Positions 37,634 to 47,692 of a stretch of 64,000 nt of DNA are shown piece after piece. Origin of the DNA: Streptomyces echinatus (GTDB taxonomy: Bacteria > Actinomycetota > Actinomycetes > Streptomycetales > Streptomycetaceae); contig NZ_JACHJK010000007.1 of the NCBI RefSeq assembly GCF_014203595.1, positions 124,001 through 188,000 of the forward strand. The letters run 5' to 3'. Numbering within the stretch: position 1 is the stretch's first letter; each line of letters starts with the position of its first letter. The notes under the pieces are model-generated. The model saw only the letters and a list, made by a program, of their open reading frames with translations. It searched no databases and was not told where the DNA came from. The position numbers and the translations under genes are program-made.

Positions 37634-38644
37634 ATGTTCAGGACCCTGGGGGGTGGAGATTTGGTAGCGAATCAGACTAAGGCGACACATCCCCATGCGG
37701 TGACCGAGATGTGCGACGAAGGCGGCCAACTTTATGCTGCCGCCCTGCGTACCGGGCGTGTTGCGAGAGAAGACGCGGTGGCCGCTCCCTGCCTGATGGA
37801 GTTCGCCCTCCTCCACCCCGATCCCGACGATCCGGATTGGCTGCGTCCGGTCCCGCCTGCCGTTGCCCTGGCTCAGCGGCTCAACCCCCTCGAGCATGAG
37901 ATCACCGAGCGCAGACGGCAATCGATCGAACTTTCCGACGCCTTCGCGCCCTTCATGGTGCTGGGCGCTCAGATGTCGACCACGAGCGACTCCATCACTG
38001 TGCTCGAGGGCAGCGAGCGGATCAACGCAGCGCTCAATCTGGCCACCTCCCAGTGCCAGACCGAAATGCTCACGGTGCAGCCGAGCGGCTACCGGCCCGA
38101 GCACAGCCTCAAGCAGGGGCTGGAGCGCGACCGCCCGCTGATCGAACGCGGAGTGCGCATCAGAACGCTCTACCCACACACCGCCCGGTACAGCTCGGAA
38201 CGGCTGGATTACGCTGCTCGGCTCTCCGACGGCAAGGTGGAGCAGCGCACGATCGACGGACTGGTCGAGCGGCTCATCATTTGCGACCAGACCGTCGCTT
38301 TCATCCCGACCCGTGACGATCAGAAGGTCGCCCTGGAGGTTCGGCAGCCGGGCCTCGTCCGCTACCTGATCAAGGTGTTCGAGTTCATGTGGGACCACGC
38401 CGTGCCACTGAGCGCCGGAGCCCCGTACGAAACCGCCCCCGACGGAATCACCGAAGTCCAGCACTCCATCGCCAAACTCCTCGTCGAGGGCCACGTGGAC
38501 GAGGCCATAGCCCGGCGTCTCGGCATGAACGTCCGCACCTGCCGCGCCCACATCGCCAAGCTGGCCACCGCCCTCGGCAGCGGCAGCCGCGCCCAGCTCG
38601 GGTACCTCATCGCCCAGTCCGGCATCCTGGACCGGGAGCAGTGA
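37634..38644 (+). CDS. LuxR-type HTH regulator A
   Basis: Up to 336 residues. Its C-terminal LuxR-type HTH (ITEVQHSIAKLLVEGHVDEAIARRLGMNVRTCRAHIAKL split over residues 275-320) follows a large sensor region with FALLHPDPDDPDWLRPV, a PLDc-like ILxxSERINAAL segment and IICDQTVAFIPT. It is homologous along its whole length to regulator C (39297-40340) and to the broken gene between them. The start is uncertain: ATG 37634, or an internal TTG/GTG with better spacing. No kinase domain; the signal is unknown. Confidence 0.83.
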   Translation: MFRTLGGGDLVANQTKATHPHAVTEMCDEGGQLYAAALRTGRVAREDAVAAPCLMEFALLHPDPDDPDWLRPVPPAVALAQRLNPLEHEITERRRQSIELSDAFAPFMVLGAQMSTTSDSITVLEGSERINAALNLATSQCQTEMLTVQPSGYRPEHSLKQGLERDRPLIERGVRIRTLYPHTARYSSERLDYAARLSDGKVEQRTIDGLVERLIICDQTVAFIPTRDDQKVALEVRQPGLVRYLIKVFEFMWDHAVPLSAGAPYETAPDGITEVQHSIAKLLVEGHVDEAIARRLGMNVRTCRAHIAKLATALGSGSRAQLGYLIAQSGILDREQ

Positions 38645-38659
38645 CGCGATGAGCGGATT

Positions 38660-39321
38660 ACCGCGCCCGTCGTGGCCCTGCACCGTCTGCTGCGCTCGGC
38701 GGAGGGCCGGATCGCCGAGGAACGCCGTGGCGAGACCCGGCTGACCGAGATGTTCGAGCCGCTCATTCACCTCGACGGGCGACGGACCGAGAGCGCGGCT
38801 GGCACCCCCGGATTACGGCTGCTCGACGGCAACCAGCGCATCGACTCGGCCATTACGGACGCGATGGCCGAGGCGAGCAAGGAAGTGCTGTGCATCCAGC
38901 CGCCTACCAGGAGCAGCTGAACGGCGACCACGAGGTCCGCACCCTGGACCAGGTCACCGACCGCCTGATCCTCGTGGACGGCAGGATCGCCTTCCTTCCG
39001 GCGAACGCGGACGGCACCCTCGCCCTGGAGGTACGCCAGCCGGCGCTGCTGCGCCACTTCGTCACCACCTCCGACCGTCTCTGGCACCTCGCCACCCCCA
39101 TGTACCCCAAGGCGGTCCAGACGCCGTCGCTGGGCGGTGTCACACCGCGCCAACGCGCCATCGCCGCCCTGCTCACCGAGGGCCACACCGACGCCGTCAT
39201 AGCCGAACGGCTCGGGATGAGCGTCCGTACCGCGCGGCTGCACATCGCCAAGCCGGCCGCCACGCTCGGCAGTGAGAGCCGGGCGCAGCTCGGTTGTCAT
39301 CGCACGGTCGGGGGTTCTTGA
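38660..39321 (+). pseudogene. Broken LuxR-type regulator B
   Basis: Homology to regulator A begins abruptly near VVALHRLLRSAEGRIAEERR, so roughly the first 75 codons are missing. The first frame ends at 38920 after EVLCIQPPTRSS. The second frame resumes by YQEQLNGDHEVRTLDQVTDRLI and carries the HTH (AERLGMSVRTARLHIAK) to 39321. Comparison with A implies a lost internal segment of about 45 codons plus a frameshift. It lies directly after A, consistent with tandem duplication and decay, and its 3' end overlaps gene C. Confidence 0.8.
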
Positions 39322-40340
39322 TCCGGACCGGTGAGCGCTGCGCCGGGCAGGGACGGCCGGTGGCCGTCCAGGCCGACCTGGGCGATGCGGACGCCGAGTT
39401 GGGTGCGGCTGGCCGCGCCCAGCGTCTCCGACAGACGGGCGATATGGGCCCGGCAGGTGCGCACGCTGATGCCCAGCCGCTCGGCGATCACCGCGTCCTG
39501 GTGGCCCTCGGCGAGCAGCGCGGCGATGGACTGCTCGCGGTGCGAGATGCCCTCGATGCCGGTGTCGGGCAGGGCGGCCGTCAGCGGGATGGCGAGGCGC
39601 CAGAGGCGCTCGAACACCGTCACCAGGTATTCGACCAGCGCCGGGTGGCGCAGTTCCAGGGCCATCGTGCGGTCGGCGTTGGCGGGGATGAAGGCGACCG
39701 TGCGGTCGAAGAGGATGAGCCGGTCGATGACCTCGTCCAGGGTGCGGGCCTCGACCGTGTCACCCATCAGCTCGAGATAGTTGAGCAGTCCCTGCCCGTG
39801 CCGGGCCACATGGGTGTACAGGTCGCGCATGCGCACGCCGCGTCCGCGCAGGGCGAGGGCCCGGTGCAGCCCCTCGGTCAGCTCGGCCTCCCGCCGGATG
39901 CCGCCGGGCTGCACGGTGAGCACCTCGGTGGTGCACGCCTCGGTCGCCTCGTCCATCGCCGCCTGGATGCGGGAGAGCCCGTCCAGGACCCGGATGGCGC
40001 TGCCCTCGACCGGTGCGGCCAGGGCGTTCAGCTGCCGGCCCAGACCCGCGTACCACTCGAAGGCGGCCACCGCCGAGCCCACCCGCCGCTGACTCGCGCT
40101 GACCTCGTCGTAGACCCCGCGCAGCAGCCGGGTCATGACCTCCTGCGGGGAGGTCGGCACCAGCCAGTCCATGTCGTCGGGATCCGGGTGCAGGAGGGCC
40201 AGCTCCAGCAGGCAGGGCACCGCCTCGGCGTCCGTGCGCGGCACCCGGCCCCGGCGTACGGCGCGCGAGTACACCCGGTCCCCGGCCCCGCACAGCCGGT
40301 CGGCACCGTGAGGATGCTCCTCCGCCCCGCGCCCGGCCAT
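39297..40340 (-). CDS. LuxR-type HTH regulator C
   Basis: About 347 residues from an ATG at 40340. It has the same layout as regulator A: LELALLHPDPDDMDWLVP, IRVLDGLSRIQAAMDEATE, VLTVQPGGIRREAELTEGL, LILFDRTVAFIPANADRT, and the C-terminal HTH (SIAALLAEGHQDAVIAERLG, SVRTCRAHIARL). The last 25 residues are Pro/Gly-rich and overlap the decayed gene B. The upstream 294 bp (40341-40634) contain its promoter and the terminator of the sugar-binding gene. Confidence 0.85.
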   Translation of the reverse strand: MAGRGAEEHPHGADRLCGAGDRVYSRAVRRGRVPRTDAEAVPCLLELALLHPDPDDMDWLVPTSPQEVMTRLLRGVYDEVSASQRRVGSAVAAFEWYAGLGRQLNALAAPVEGSAIRVLDGLSRIQAAMDEATEACTTEVLTVQPGGIRREAELTEGLHRALALRGRGVRMRDLYTHVARHGQGLLNYLELMGDTVEARTLDEVIDRLILFDRTVAFIPANADRTMALELRHPALVEYLVTVFERLWRLAIPLTAALPDTGIEGISHREQSIAALLAEGHQDAVIAERLGISVRTCRAHIARLSETLGAASRTQLGVRIAQVGLDGHRPSLPGAALTGPDQEPPTVR

Positions 40341-40568
40341 CGCCCATTCCACCCCCGGTGTGCTGCCACTTCCGCAGCGCAACTATGCGCGGAGCCGACC
40401 GGGTCCGCAACACGGCTCCCCACACCGGGGCGCCCGGAACGCCCTGCTGCGCCCGGGTTTGACGAGGGTCCGCCCCGCGCATTGCAACAAGATGAAGGTG
40501 GTGGCGCCGGCGTCACTTCGGCATCGTGGGTGTCGCTTCCCCCGGGCGCCCACGGCACCCGGAACGGT

Positions 40569-40598
40569 CCCGGCCGGGGTACCCCCACTCCGGCCGGG
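40569..40598 (-). terminator. Hairpin downstream of the sugar-binding gene
   Basis: CCCGGCCGG (40569-40577) pairs with CCGGCCGGG (40590-40598); it lies 37 bp beyond the stop at 40635. Confidence 0.45.
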
Positions 40599-40634
40599 CC
40601 ACCCGACCGGGCCCCGGGAACGCGGCGCCGGGGC

Positions 40635-41741
40635 CTACTTCAGGCCGAGCGCCGAGCAGGCCGGCTTGTACTTGGCGGTGCAGATGTCGTCGACCGAGTA
40701 GATGCCGTCGGAGACGACCGTGTCCTTGATGGTGTGCTTGGTCAGCGCGCTCACCTGGACCAGCCTGGACGGGATGTCCTTGAGGGTGGGGCTGTCCACG
40801 CGGTCCTGGGTGAGGGCGTCGAACTGGATGTCCTTGCCCTGGATCTTGGTGACGGCCATCTGCGCGGCGGCCTCGGCCTCGTCCGGGTAGGACTTGTAGA
40901 CGCTCATGTACTGCTCGCCGTCCACGATCCGCTGGACCGCGTCCAGTTCGGCGTCCTGGCCGGTGATCGGGGGCAGCGTGGTGACGCCGGCGTTCTTGAG
41001 GGCCTTGATGACACCGCCCGCCATGCCGTCGTTGGCGGCGTAGACGGCGGCGATGTTGTTCTTGCCGATCTTGGTGATCGCCTCGGCCATCTCGGTCTCG
41101 GCGATCTCCGGCTTCCACTCCTTGGTGTCGTAGGAGTCCGCGATCGTCACCTTGCCGGACAGCTCCGACAGCGCGCCCTGCTTGAACTGCTTGGCGTTCG
41201 GGTCGGTGGGCGAGCCGTTCACCATGACGATCTTGTCGGAGGTGTCGGCGCCCGAGCCGAGCGCCTCCAGCAGGGTGCGGGCCTGCACCTCGCCGACGAG
41301 CTCGTTGTCGAAGGAGATGTAGGCGTCGATCGGGCCCTCGGCGAGACGGTCGTAGGCGATGACCGGGATGCCCGCGTCCTTGGCCTTCTTCACGTCGCCG
41401 GCGATGGCGTGCGAGTCCACCGCGTCGAGCAGGATGACGTCGACCTTGGCGTCGATCATGTTCTGCATCTGCTCGGACTGCCGGGCGGCGCTCGCGTCGG
41501 CGTTGGCGTACTCGACCTTGCCCTGCTTCTTGGTGAGTTCGGCGACCTTGTCCTTGATGATGGGGTAGTCGAACTTGTCGTAGCGGGAGTTCGCCTTCTC
41601 CGGCAGCAGCAGGCCCACCGTGACGTCGTTGCCCTTGGTCGGGCTCGCGCTCGCGTCGTCCCCCGTCACGTTCAGCACGCCACAGCCGGCGAGCGAGAGG
41701 GTCATCGTGGACGCGGCCACGGATATGGCGATACGGCGCAT
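40635..41741 (-). CDS. Sugar ABC transporter substrate-binding lipoprotein (orphan)
   Basis: A 368-residue type-I periplasmic-binding-fold protein of the ribose/xylose class. The signal RRIAISVAASTMTLSLAGC ends in a lipobox (LAGC), so it is anchored outside the membrane. VTVGLLLPEKANSRYDKFDY, VDVILLDAVDSHAIAGDVKKA, IPVIAYDRLAEGPIDAYISFDN and AAVYAANDGMAGGVIKAL are family landmarks close to XylF-type D-xylose binders. A GTG at 41753 is an alternative start. No permease or ATPase gene is adjacent, so it must use components encoded elsewhere. Confidence 0.9.
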   Translation of the reverse strand: MRRIAISVAASTMTLSLAGCGVLNVTGDDASASPTKGNDVTVGLLLPEKANSRYDKFDYPIIKDKVAELTKKQGKVEYANADASAARQSEQMQNMIDAKVDVILLDAVDSHAIAGDVKKAKDAGIPVIAYDRLAEGPIDAYISFDNELVGEVQARTLLEALGSGADTSDKIVMVNGSPTDPNAKQFKQGALSELSGKVTIADSYDTKEWKPEIAETEMAEAITKIGKNNIAAVYAANDGMAGGVIKALKNAGVTTLPPITGQDAELDAVQRIVDGEQYMSVYKSYPDEAEAAAQMAVTKIQGKDIQFDALTQDRVDSPTLKDIPSRLVQVSALTKHTIKDTVVSDGIYSVDDICTAKYKPACSALGLK

Positions 41742-41780
41742 TCGGGGGCTCACTTCAGGTGCGTTCCGGACGTGGGCGCT

Positions 41781-41810
41781 GCTATACGACCCAGGTGTCT
41801 GAAAAGACAA
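41781..41810 (-). promoter_or_regulatory. Putative promoter/operator of the sugar-binding gene
   Basis: On the minus strand TTGTCT (41810-41805) and TATAGC (41786-41781) are spaced by 18 bp, a good vegetative-type promoter. The -35 region overlaps a perfect palindrome TGTCT-GAAA-AGACA (41796-41809), a candidate repressor site. Confidence 0.5.
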
Positions 41811-42020
41811 CGCGGAGGCCGCACCCGGCGTCAAGAAGAATCACTTAACGAGTGCGCAACACCACGCACAGCTGCATCTGTGGAGGTCGCGCGAAATCAC
41901 CTTCAAAGACCCTTTACCGGCCGTCCACCCAAAGGGAGTTCACGCGTCGGCGAACACCCCTGCGACCCACCCGTCCGTCACGCGCTGTGATCACCGACGG
42001 CCCCGAGCCGCACTCGCATT

Positions 42021-42060
42021 CGATCGGACTCGATCCGCCTCGATTCGACTCGATCACAGG
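42021..42060. repeat. 10-bp phased CGAT repeats
   Basis: Four consecutive decamers all begin CGAT (CGATCGGACT, CGATCCGCCT, CGATTCGACT, CGATCACAGG). The one-helical-turn period suggests a protein-binding array or intrinsic curvature; only the spacing is observed. Confidence 0.5.
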
Positions 42061-42145
42061 ACCGAACGAACTCGGCCAGATCCATGACCGCGACAGCTGT
42101 CGTCGGCGGCCGGTGGCGGCCCGGCGGCCGTCGCGCCCCGGGCAT

Positions 42146-42178
42146 GCGGAAGGGGCCCGGAGTCCGGGCCCCTTCCGC
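42146..42178 (-). terminator. Terminator of the dnaK operon
   Basis: A perfect 15-bp stem, GCGGAAGGGGCCCGG (42146-42160) with CCGGGCCCCTTCCGC (42164-42178), three-base loop, 18 bp beyond the hspR stop. Confidence 0.68.
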
Positions 42179-42196
42179 CGAGGTGCGGGTCGGTCG

Positions 42197-42664
42197 TCAG
42201 TCCGAGGACTGCTGCCGCTTCGGCCGCCACACCACCAGCGCGCTGGTCTGCTGGACCTCCTGGTACGGAACCAGGTCGCGCCGGTAGGAGGCGTGCACGG
42301 CGGCCTCGCGCTGCCGCATCGCCGCCGCCGCGCCGTCCAGGGCCGCCTCCATCTCCGCGAGACGGGACTGGAGCGCGGCGACCTGGTTCTCCAGTTCGAT
42401 GATCCGCTTGATGCCGGCCAGGTTGATGCCCTCGTCCTGCGACAGCTGCTGCACCTGGCGGAGCAGTTCGATGTCGCGGGCCGAGTAGCGGCGGCCCCGG
42501 CCCGCGGTGCGGTCCGGGGAGACCAGACCCAACCGGTCGTACTGGCGCAGCGTCTGCGGGTGGAGTCCGGAGAGCTGGGCCGCCACCGAGATGACGTAGA
42601 CCGGGGTCTCCTCGGTCAGTTCATACGGCCCACGAAAATTGTCACCGCGCCGACGGCCGTCCAT
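42197..42664 (-). CDS. hspR: Heat-shock repressor HspR
   Basis: A 155-residue MerR-superfamily repressor that binds HAIR operators, with DnaK as corepressor in Streptomyces. YVISVAAQLSGLHPQTLRQYDRLGLVSP is the winged-HTH start, RRYSARDIELLRQVQQLSQ completes it, and an Ala/Glu/Gln-rich coiled coil (about 75-115) should dimerise. Last gene of the operon, four bases after dnaJ. It closes an autoregulatory loop through the HAIR boxes at 46392 and 46444. Confidence 0.96.
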   Translation of the reverse strand: MDGRRRGDNFRGPYELTEETPVYVISVAAQLSGLHPQTLRQYDRLGLVSPDRTAGRGRRYSARDIELLRQVQQLSQDEGINLAGIKRIIELENQVAALQSRLAEMEAALDGAAAAMRQREAAVHASYRRDLVPYQEVQQTSALVVWRPKRQQSSD

Positions 42665-42668
42665 ACCC

Positions 42669-43841
42669 TCAAGCTCCCTTCGCGGCCTCGAACAGCTCCG
42701 CACGCGGGTCCTCCCCCGCGGTCGCCTCGCGATACGCCTCCAGCGCGTCACGAGCCTTCCCCGACAGGTCCGCGGGGACACGCACCTCGACGGTGACCAG
42801 CAGATCGCCGCGGGTGCCGTCCTTGCGGACCGCGCCCTTGCCCCGCGCCCGCATCGTCCGGCCGTTCGGAGTCCCGGGCGGCAGCTTCAGGGTGACGGCC
42901 GGGCCGCCGAGGGTCGGCACCCGCACCTCGCCGCCGAGGGCCGCCTCGGCGAACGTCACCGGCACGGTGACGGTGAGGTTGTCGTCCTTGCGGCCGAACA
43001 CCGGGTGCTCCCCGACGTGGACGACCACGTACAGGTCGCCCGCCGGGCCGCCCCGCTCGCCGGGCGCCCCCTTGCCGCGCAGCCGGATGCGCTGGCCGTC
43101 GGTCACCCCCGCGGGGATGCGGACCTGCATGGTCCGCGACGACTTGGCGCGCCCGCTGCCCTTGCACTCCATGCAGGGGTGCTCGGCGATCAGACCGCGG
43201 CCCTTGCAGTCGGGGCAGGGGTCGGTGAGCGAGAAACCGCCGCCGGAGCCCCGCGCGACCTGCCCGGTGCCGACGCAGGTCGGGCACACGCGCGGTGTGC
43301 CGTTCTTGTCGCCGGTGCCCGAACAGGCCTTGCAGGGCGCCTGGGAGGACATCCGCAGGGGCACCGTGGCGCCCTCGATGGCCTCCGTGAAGCTCAGCGT
43401 GACCTCGGACTCGATGTCCTGGCCGCGCCGGGGCTGGGTACGCGTGCCCGCGGCGCCGCCACGGTTGAACAGGCCCCCGAAGACGTCACCGAGTCCGCCG
43501 CCGAAGCCTCCGCTTCCGGCCTGGGCGCCGCCTCCGAAGAGGTCGCCCAGGTCGAAGTTGAAGGAGCCGCCGGCCCCGCCCGGTCCGGGGCGGAAGCCGC
43601 CGTTGCCGAACAGGGCGCGCGCCTCGTCGTACTCCTTGCGCTTCTTGGGGTCGCCGAGGATGTCATTGGCCTCGGAGATCTCCTTGAAGCGCTCCTCGGC
43701 CTTGACGTTGCCCTTGTTGGCGTCCGGGTGGAACTCGCGGGCGAGCTTCCGGTACGCCTTCTTGATCTCGGCCTCGGTGGCGTCCTTGGGGACGCCGAGG
43801 ACCTTGTAGTAGTCCTTCTCGATGAAGTCCTTGGTGCTCAT
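42669..43841 (-). CDS. dnaJ: Chaperone DnaJ
   Basis: A 390-residue type-I Hsp40. J domain (KDYYKVLGVPKDATEAEIKK, HPD in AREFHPDANKG), a Gly/Phe-rich region, four zinc-binding CxxCxGxG repeats (CKACSGTG, CPTCVGTG, CPDCKGRG, CMECKGSG), then the C-terminal substrate domains. It delivers clients to DnaK and stimulates its ATPase. GGAGGG precedes the ATG at 43841. Operon position three, after dnaK and grpE. Confidence 0.96.
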   Translation of the reverse strand: MSTKDFIEKDYYKVLGVPKDATEAEIKKAYRKLAREFHPDANKGNVKAEERFKEISEANDILGDPKKRKEYDEARALFGNGGFRPGPGGAGGSFNFDLGDLFGGGAQAGSGGFGGGLGDVFGGLFNRGGAAGTRTQPRRGQDIESEVTLSFTEAIEGATVPLRMSSQAPCKACSGTGDKNGTPRVCPTCVGTGQVARGSGGGFSLTDPCPDCKGRGLIAEHPCMECKGSGRAKSSRTMQVRIPAGVTDGQRIRLRGKGAPGERGGPAGDLYVVVHVGEHPVFGRKDDNLTVTVPVTFAEAALGGEVRVPTLGGPAVTLKLPPGTPNGRTMRARGKGAVRKDGTRGDLLVTVEVRVPADLSGKARDALEAYREATAGEDPRAELFEAAKGA

Positions 43842-43874
43842 CCCCGACGTCCCTCCTTCCACTCGGTTACCGCG

Positions 43875-44524
43875 TCAGCCCTCCTCAGGGCCGTTGTCCT
43901 TCTCGTCGCCGGCCGCGGAGTCCTCGTCGGCCCCCTCGGCCTTGACGGCCTGCGCGCCGGGCTGCGGCTCGGCGACGGCCACCCGCGCGGGGCGGATGGT
44001 GCGCTCGCCGATGCGATACCCCGGCTGCAGGATCGCCACGCAGGTCGTCTCGGTGACGTCCGGCGCGTAACTGTGCATCAGGGCCTCGTGGATGGTCGGG
44101 TCGAAGGGCTCGCCCTCCTTGCCGAACTGCTGCAGGCCCATCTTGGCCGCGACGGTCTCCAGCGATTCGGCCACCGACTTGAAGCCGCCGACCAGTTCGC
44201 CGTGTTCCCGCGCGCGGCCGATGTCGTCGAGCACGGGCAGGAGCTCGGTCAGGAGATTCGCGATGGCGATCTCCTTGACCGCGATCCGGTCGCGCTCGAC
44301 GCGGCGGCGGTAGTTCTGGTACTCGGCCTGGAGCCGCTGGAGGTCCGCGGTGCGCTCGCCGAGCGCGGTGCGCACCTGGTCCAGCTGGGCGACCAGACCG
44401 GCGTTTTCGGTCGCGTCCCCGGCCGGGGCCGCCCCCTCCTCGGGGGCGGCCTTCGGCTCGGCGTCGTCGGAGGTGGCGCCGGAGGGGACGTCGGGCTTCT
44501 CGTCAAAGCCCGGGGTCTCCTCCG

Positions 44525-44528
<4 letters not shown>
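43875..44528 (-). CDS. grpE: Nucleotide exchange factor GrpE
   Basis: A 217-residue protein with an acidic, Pro/Ala-rich N-terminus, a long helix (LVAQLDQVRTALGERTADLQ) and the C-terminal beta domain including YAPDVTETTCVAILQPGYRI. It drives ADP release from DnaK. The GTG start overlaps the dnaK stop by four bases (44525-44528), so translation is coupled. Confidence 0.96.
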
Positions 44529-46372
<1,844 letters not shown>

Positions 46373-46391
46373 GGTTGATTCCTCCAGCTGA

Positions 46392-46412
46392 CTTGAGTGG
46401 AACAGGCTCAAG
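46392..46412 (-). promoter_or_regulatory. HAIR operator 1 upstream of dnaK
   Basis: CTTGAGT-GGAACAG-GCTCAAG, 7-7-7 spacing with one mismatch to consensus, 20 bp before the dnaK start. It should bind HspR and overlap the transcript leader or promoter. Confidence 0.92.
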
Positions 46413-46443
46413 TGTGCATGAGGAGATGCGCGGGGTCAACAGA

Positions 46444-46464
46444 CCTGAGTCATGCGGGCTCAAC
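46444..46464 (-). promoter_or_regulatory. HAIR operator 2 upstream of dnaK
   Basis: CCTGAGT-CATGCGG-GCTCAAC, the same 7-7-7 geometry with weaker arms, 31 bp beyond operator 1. It probably supports cooperative HspR binding. Confidence 0.7.
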
Positions 46465-46466
46465 TC

Positions 46467-47492
46467 TTATCCGTTCCTTACGCGCAAGTGCCCGCTGACC
46501 TGCGTGGACGTCGTAGGCCGGGGCTGCTGGACAGGATTCCGAAGGAGTACGAGGACCAGCACGACGAGGCCGACCGCGCCCGCCACCCAGAGCGCGGCGC
46601 CGCCTCCGGTCCACCCCGCGTGCACCAGTACCCCCACGAGGACCGAGGAGAAGGAGGCCGCCCCCAGCAGCACGGCCGACGCCTGGGGAGCGAGCCCCAG
46701 CCGCCGCAGCCGGTGCCCGAGGTGGTCCGGGCCGCGCCTGAGCAGCGGGCGCCGGGCCACCCCGCGGGCGAGGACCACCAGCAGGGCGTCGGCGACGGCG
46801 ACGGCACTGAGGCAGAACACCACCGCCACGCTCGGCCCCAGCTCGTACCCCGCGCGCGTGAAGACGACGGCCGAGGACAGCACGAACCCGGTGAACAGCG
46901 AGCCGCACGCGCCGAGACCGATCCGGGCCGGATGCCAGTTGTGCATCAGGAATCCGGTGAGGGCGGCGGCGACCACACTGAGCAGCACGGCCAGTCCGTC
47001 CATCACCTCCGCGGCCGCACAGGCGCCCACACCGAAGGCGGTGACCACCCCGACCGTGCCGGCCAGCCCGTCGGCATGGTCGAGCCCCTTGAAGGCGAGG
47101 GAGGCGAGGGCGATCCAGCCGACCGCGAGCACCCCGCCCAGCAGGCCCGTCTCGTCGTACGGCACCACCCAGGCGGCCGCCGCGACCGTACCGGCGACGA
47201 GCACCCGGGTGCGCAGCCGCCACAGGTCGGCCACCAGGCCGAGGCCGGCGACCGCGGCGGCGGCCGCCAGCAGATCACCGACGCCCTGACCGAGCGGGGC
47301 GACCCGGGTCCACTCGCCCACCCCGGCGACCAGGCACGTGACGGCCACGACGGCCAGCCCGCCGAGGAGCGGCAGGGGCCGCTGCCGGCGGCGGTCGAGG
47401 ATCCCGGCCCGCAGGGCGGGCGCCCGGAACGCCGCCGCGAGCACGGCGGCGAGGAGGAGGGCGGCGGTGGCGGCGGCGATCCCGTAGAGCAC
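46467..47492 (-). CDS. MraY/WecA-like polyprenyl-phosphate sugar-1-P transferase
   Basis: A multi-span membrane protein (about 341 residues from the GTG at 47492). KGLDHADGLAGTVG is the acidic magnesium/nucleotide motif of the MraY/WecA/TagO superfamily, and GPDHLGHRLRRLGL is the late His-rich loop. The usual GDxGS is altered to GACGSLFTG. It would attach a sugar-1-phosphate to a lipid carrier for a wall or exported glycan, but the altered motif leaves activity uncertain. A GTG at 47537 would include a rare TTA codon and seems less likely. Confidence 0.75.
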   Translation of the reverse strand: MLYGIAAATAALLLAAVLAAAFRAPALRAGILDRRRQRPLPLLGGLAVVAVTCLVAGVGEWTRVAPLGQGVGDLLAAAAAVAGLGLVADLWRLRTRVLVAGTVAAAAWVVPYDETGLLGGVLAVGWIALASLAFKGLDHADGLAGTVGVVTAFGVGACAAAEVMDGLAVLLSVVAAALTGFLMHNWHPARIGLGACGSLFTGFVLSSAVVFTRAGYELGPSVAVVFCLSAVAVADALLVVLARGVARRPLLRRGPDHLGHRLRRLGLAPQASAVLLGAASFSSVLVGVLVHAGWTGGGAALWVAGAVGLVVLVLVLLRNPVQQPRPTTSTQVSGHLRVRNG

Positions 47493-47692
47493 GGCTCTAA
47501 GGTAGGGGCGAATGTAGCAATTCGGTATGAATAACACGATCTGATTGCCTGGCGGCGACCCATATCACCCCGCGCTCGGCTGCATCCGGACGGAAGATGG
47601 GGGTAGTCTCAGACGGACTGCATAAGTTACCGCTTAGTAATGTCGATCAGCTCAGACAGCTCGTTCAGACCGAGGCCGCCTCAGGAGCCCCA

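Larger units (their letters stand above)
41754..42196. other. Intergenic spacer with phased repeats
   Basis: No gene. It contains the promoter above, four CGAT words exactly 10 bp apart (42021, 42031, 42041, 42051) and the terminator of the dnaK operon (42146-42178). Confidence 0.6.
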
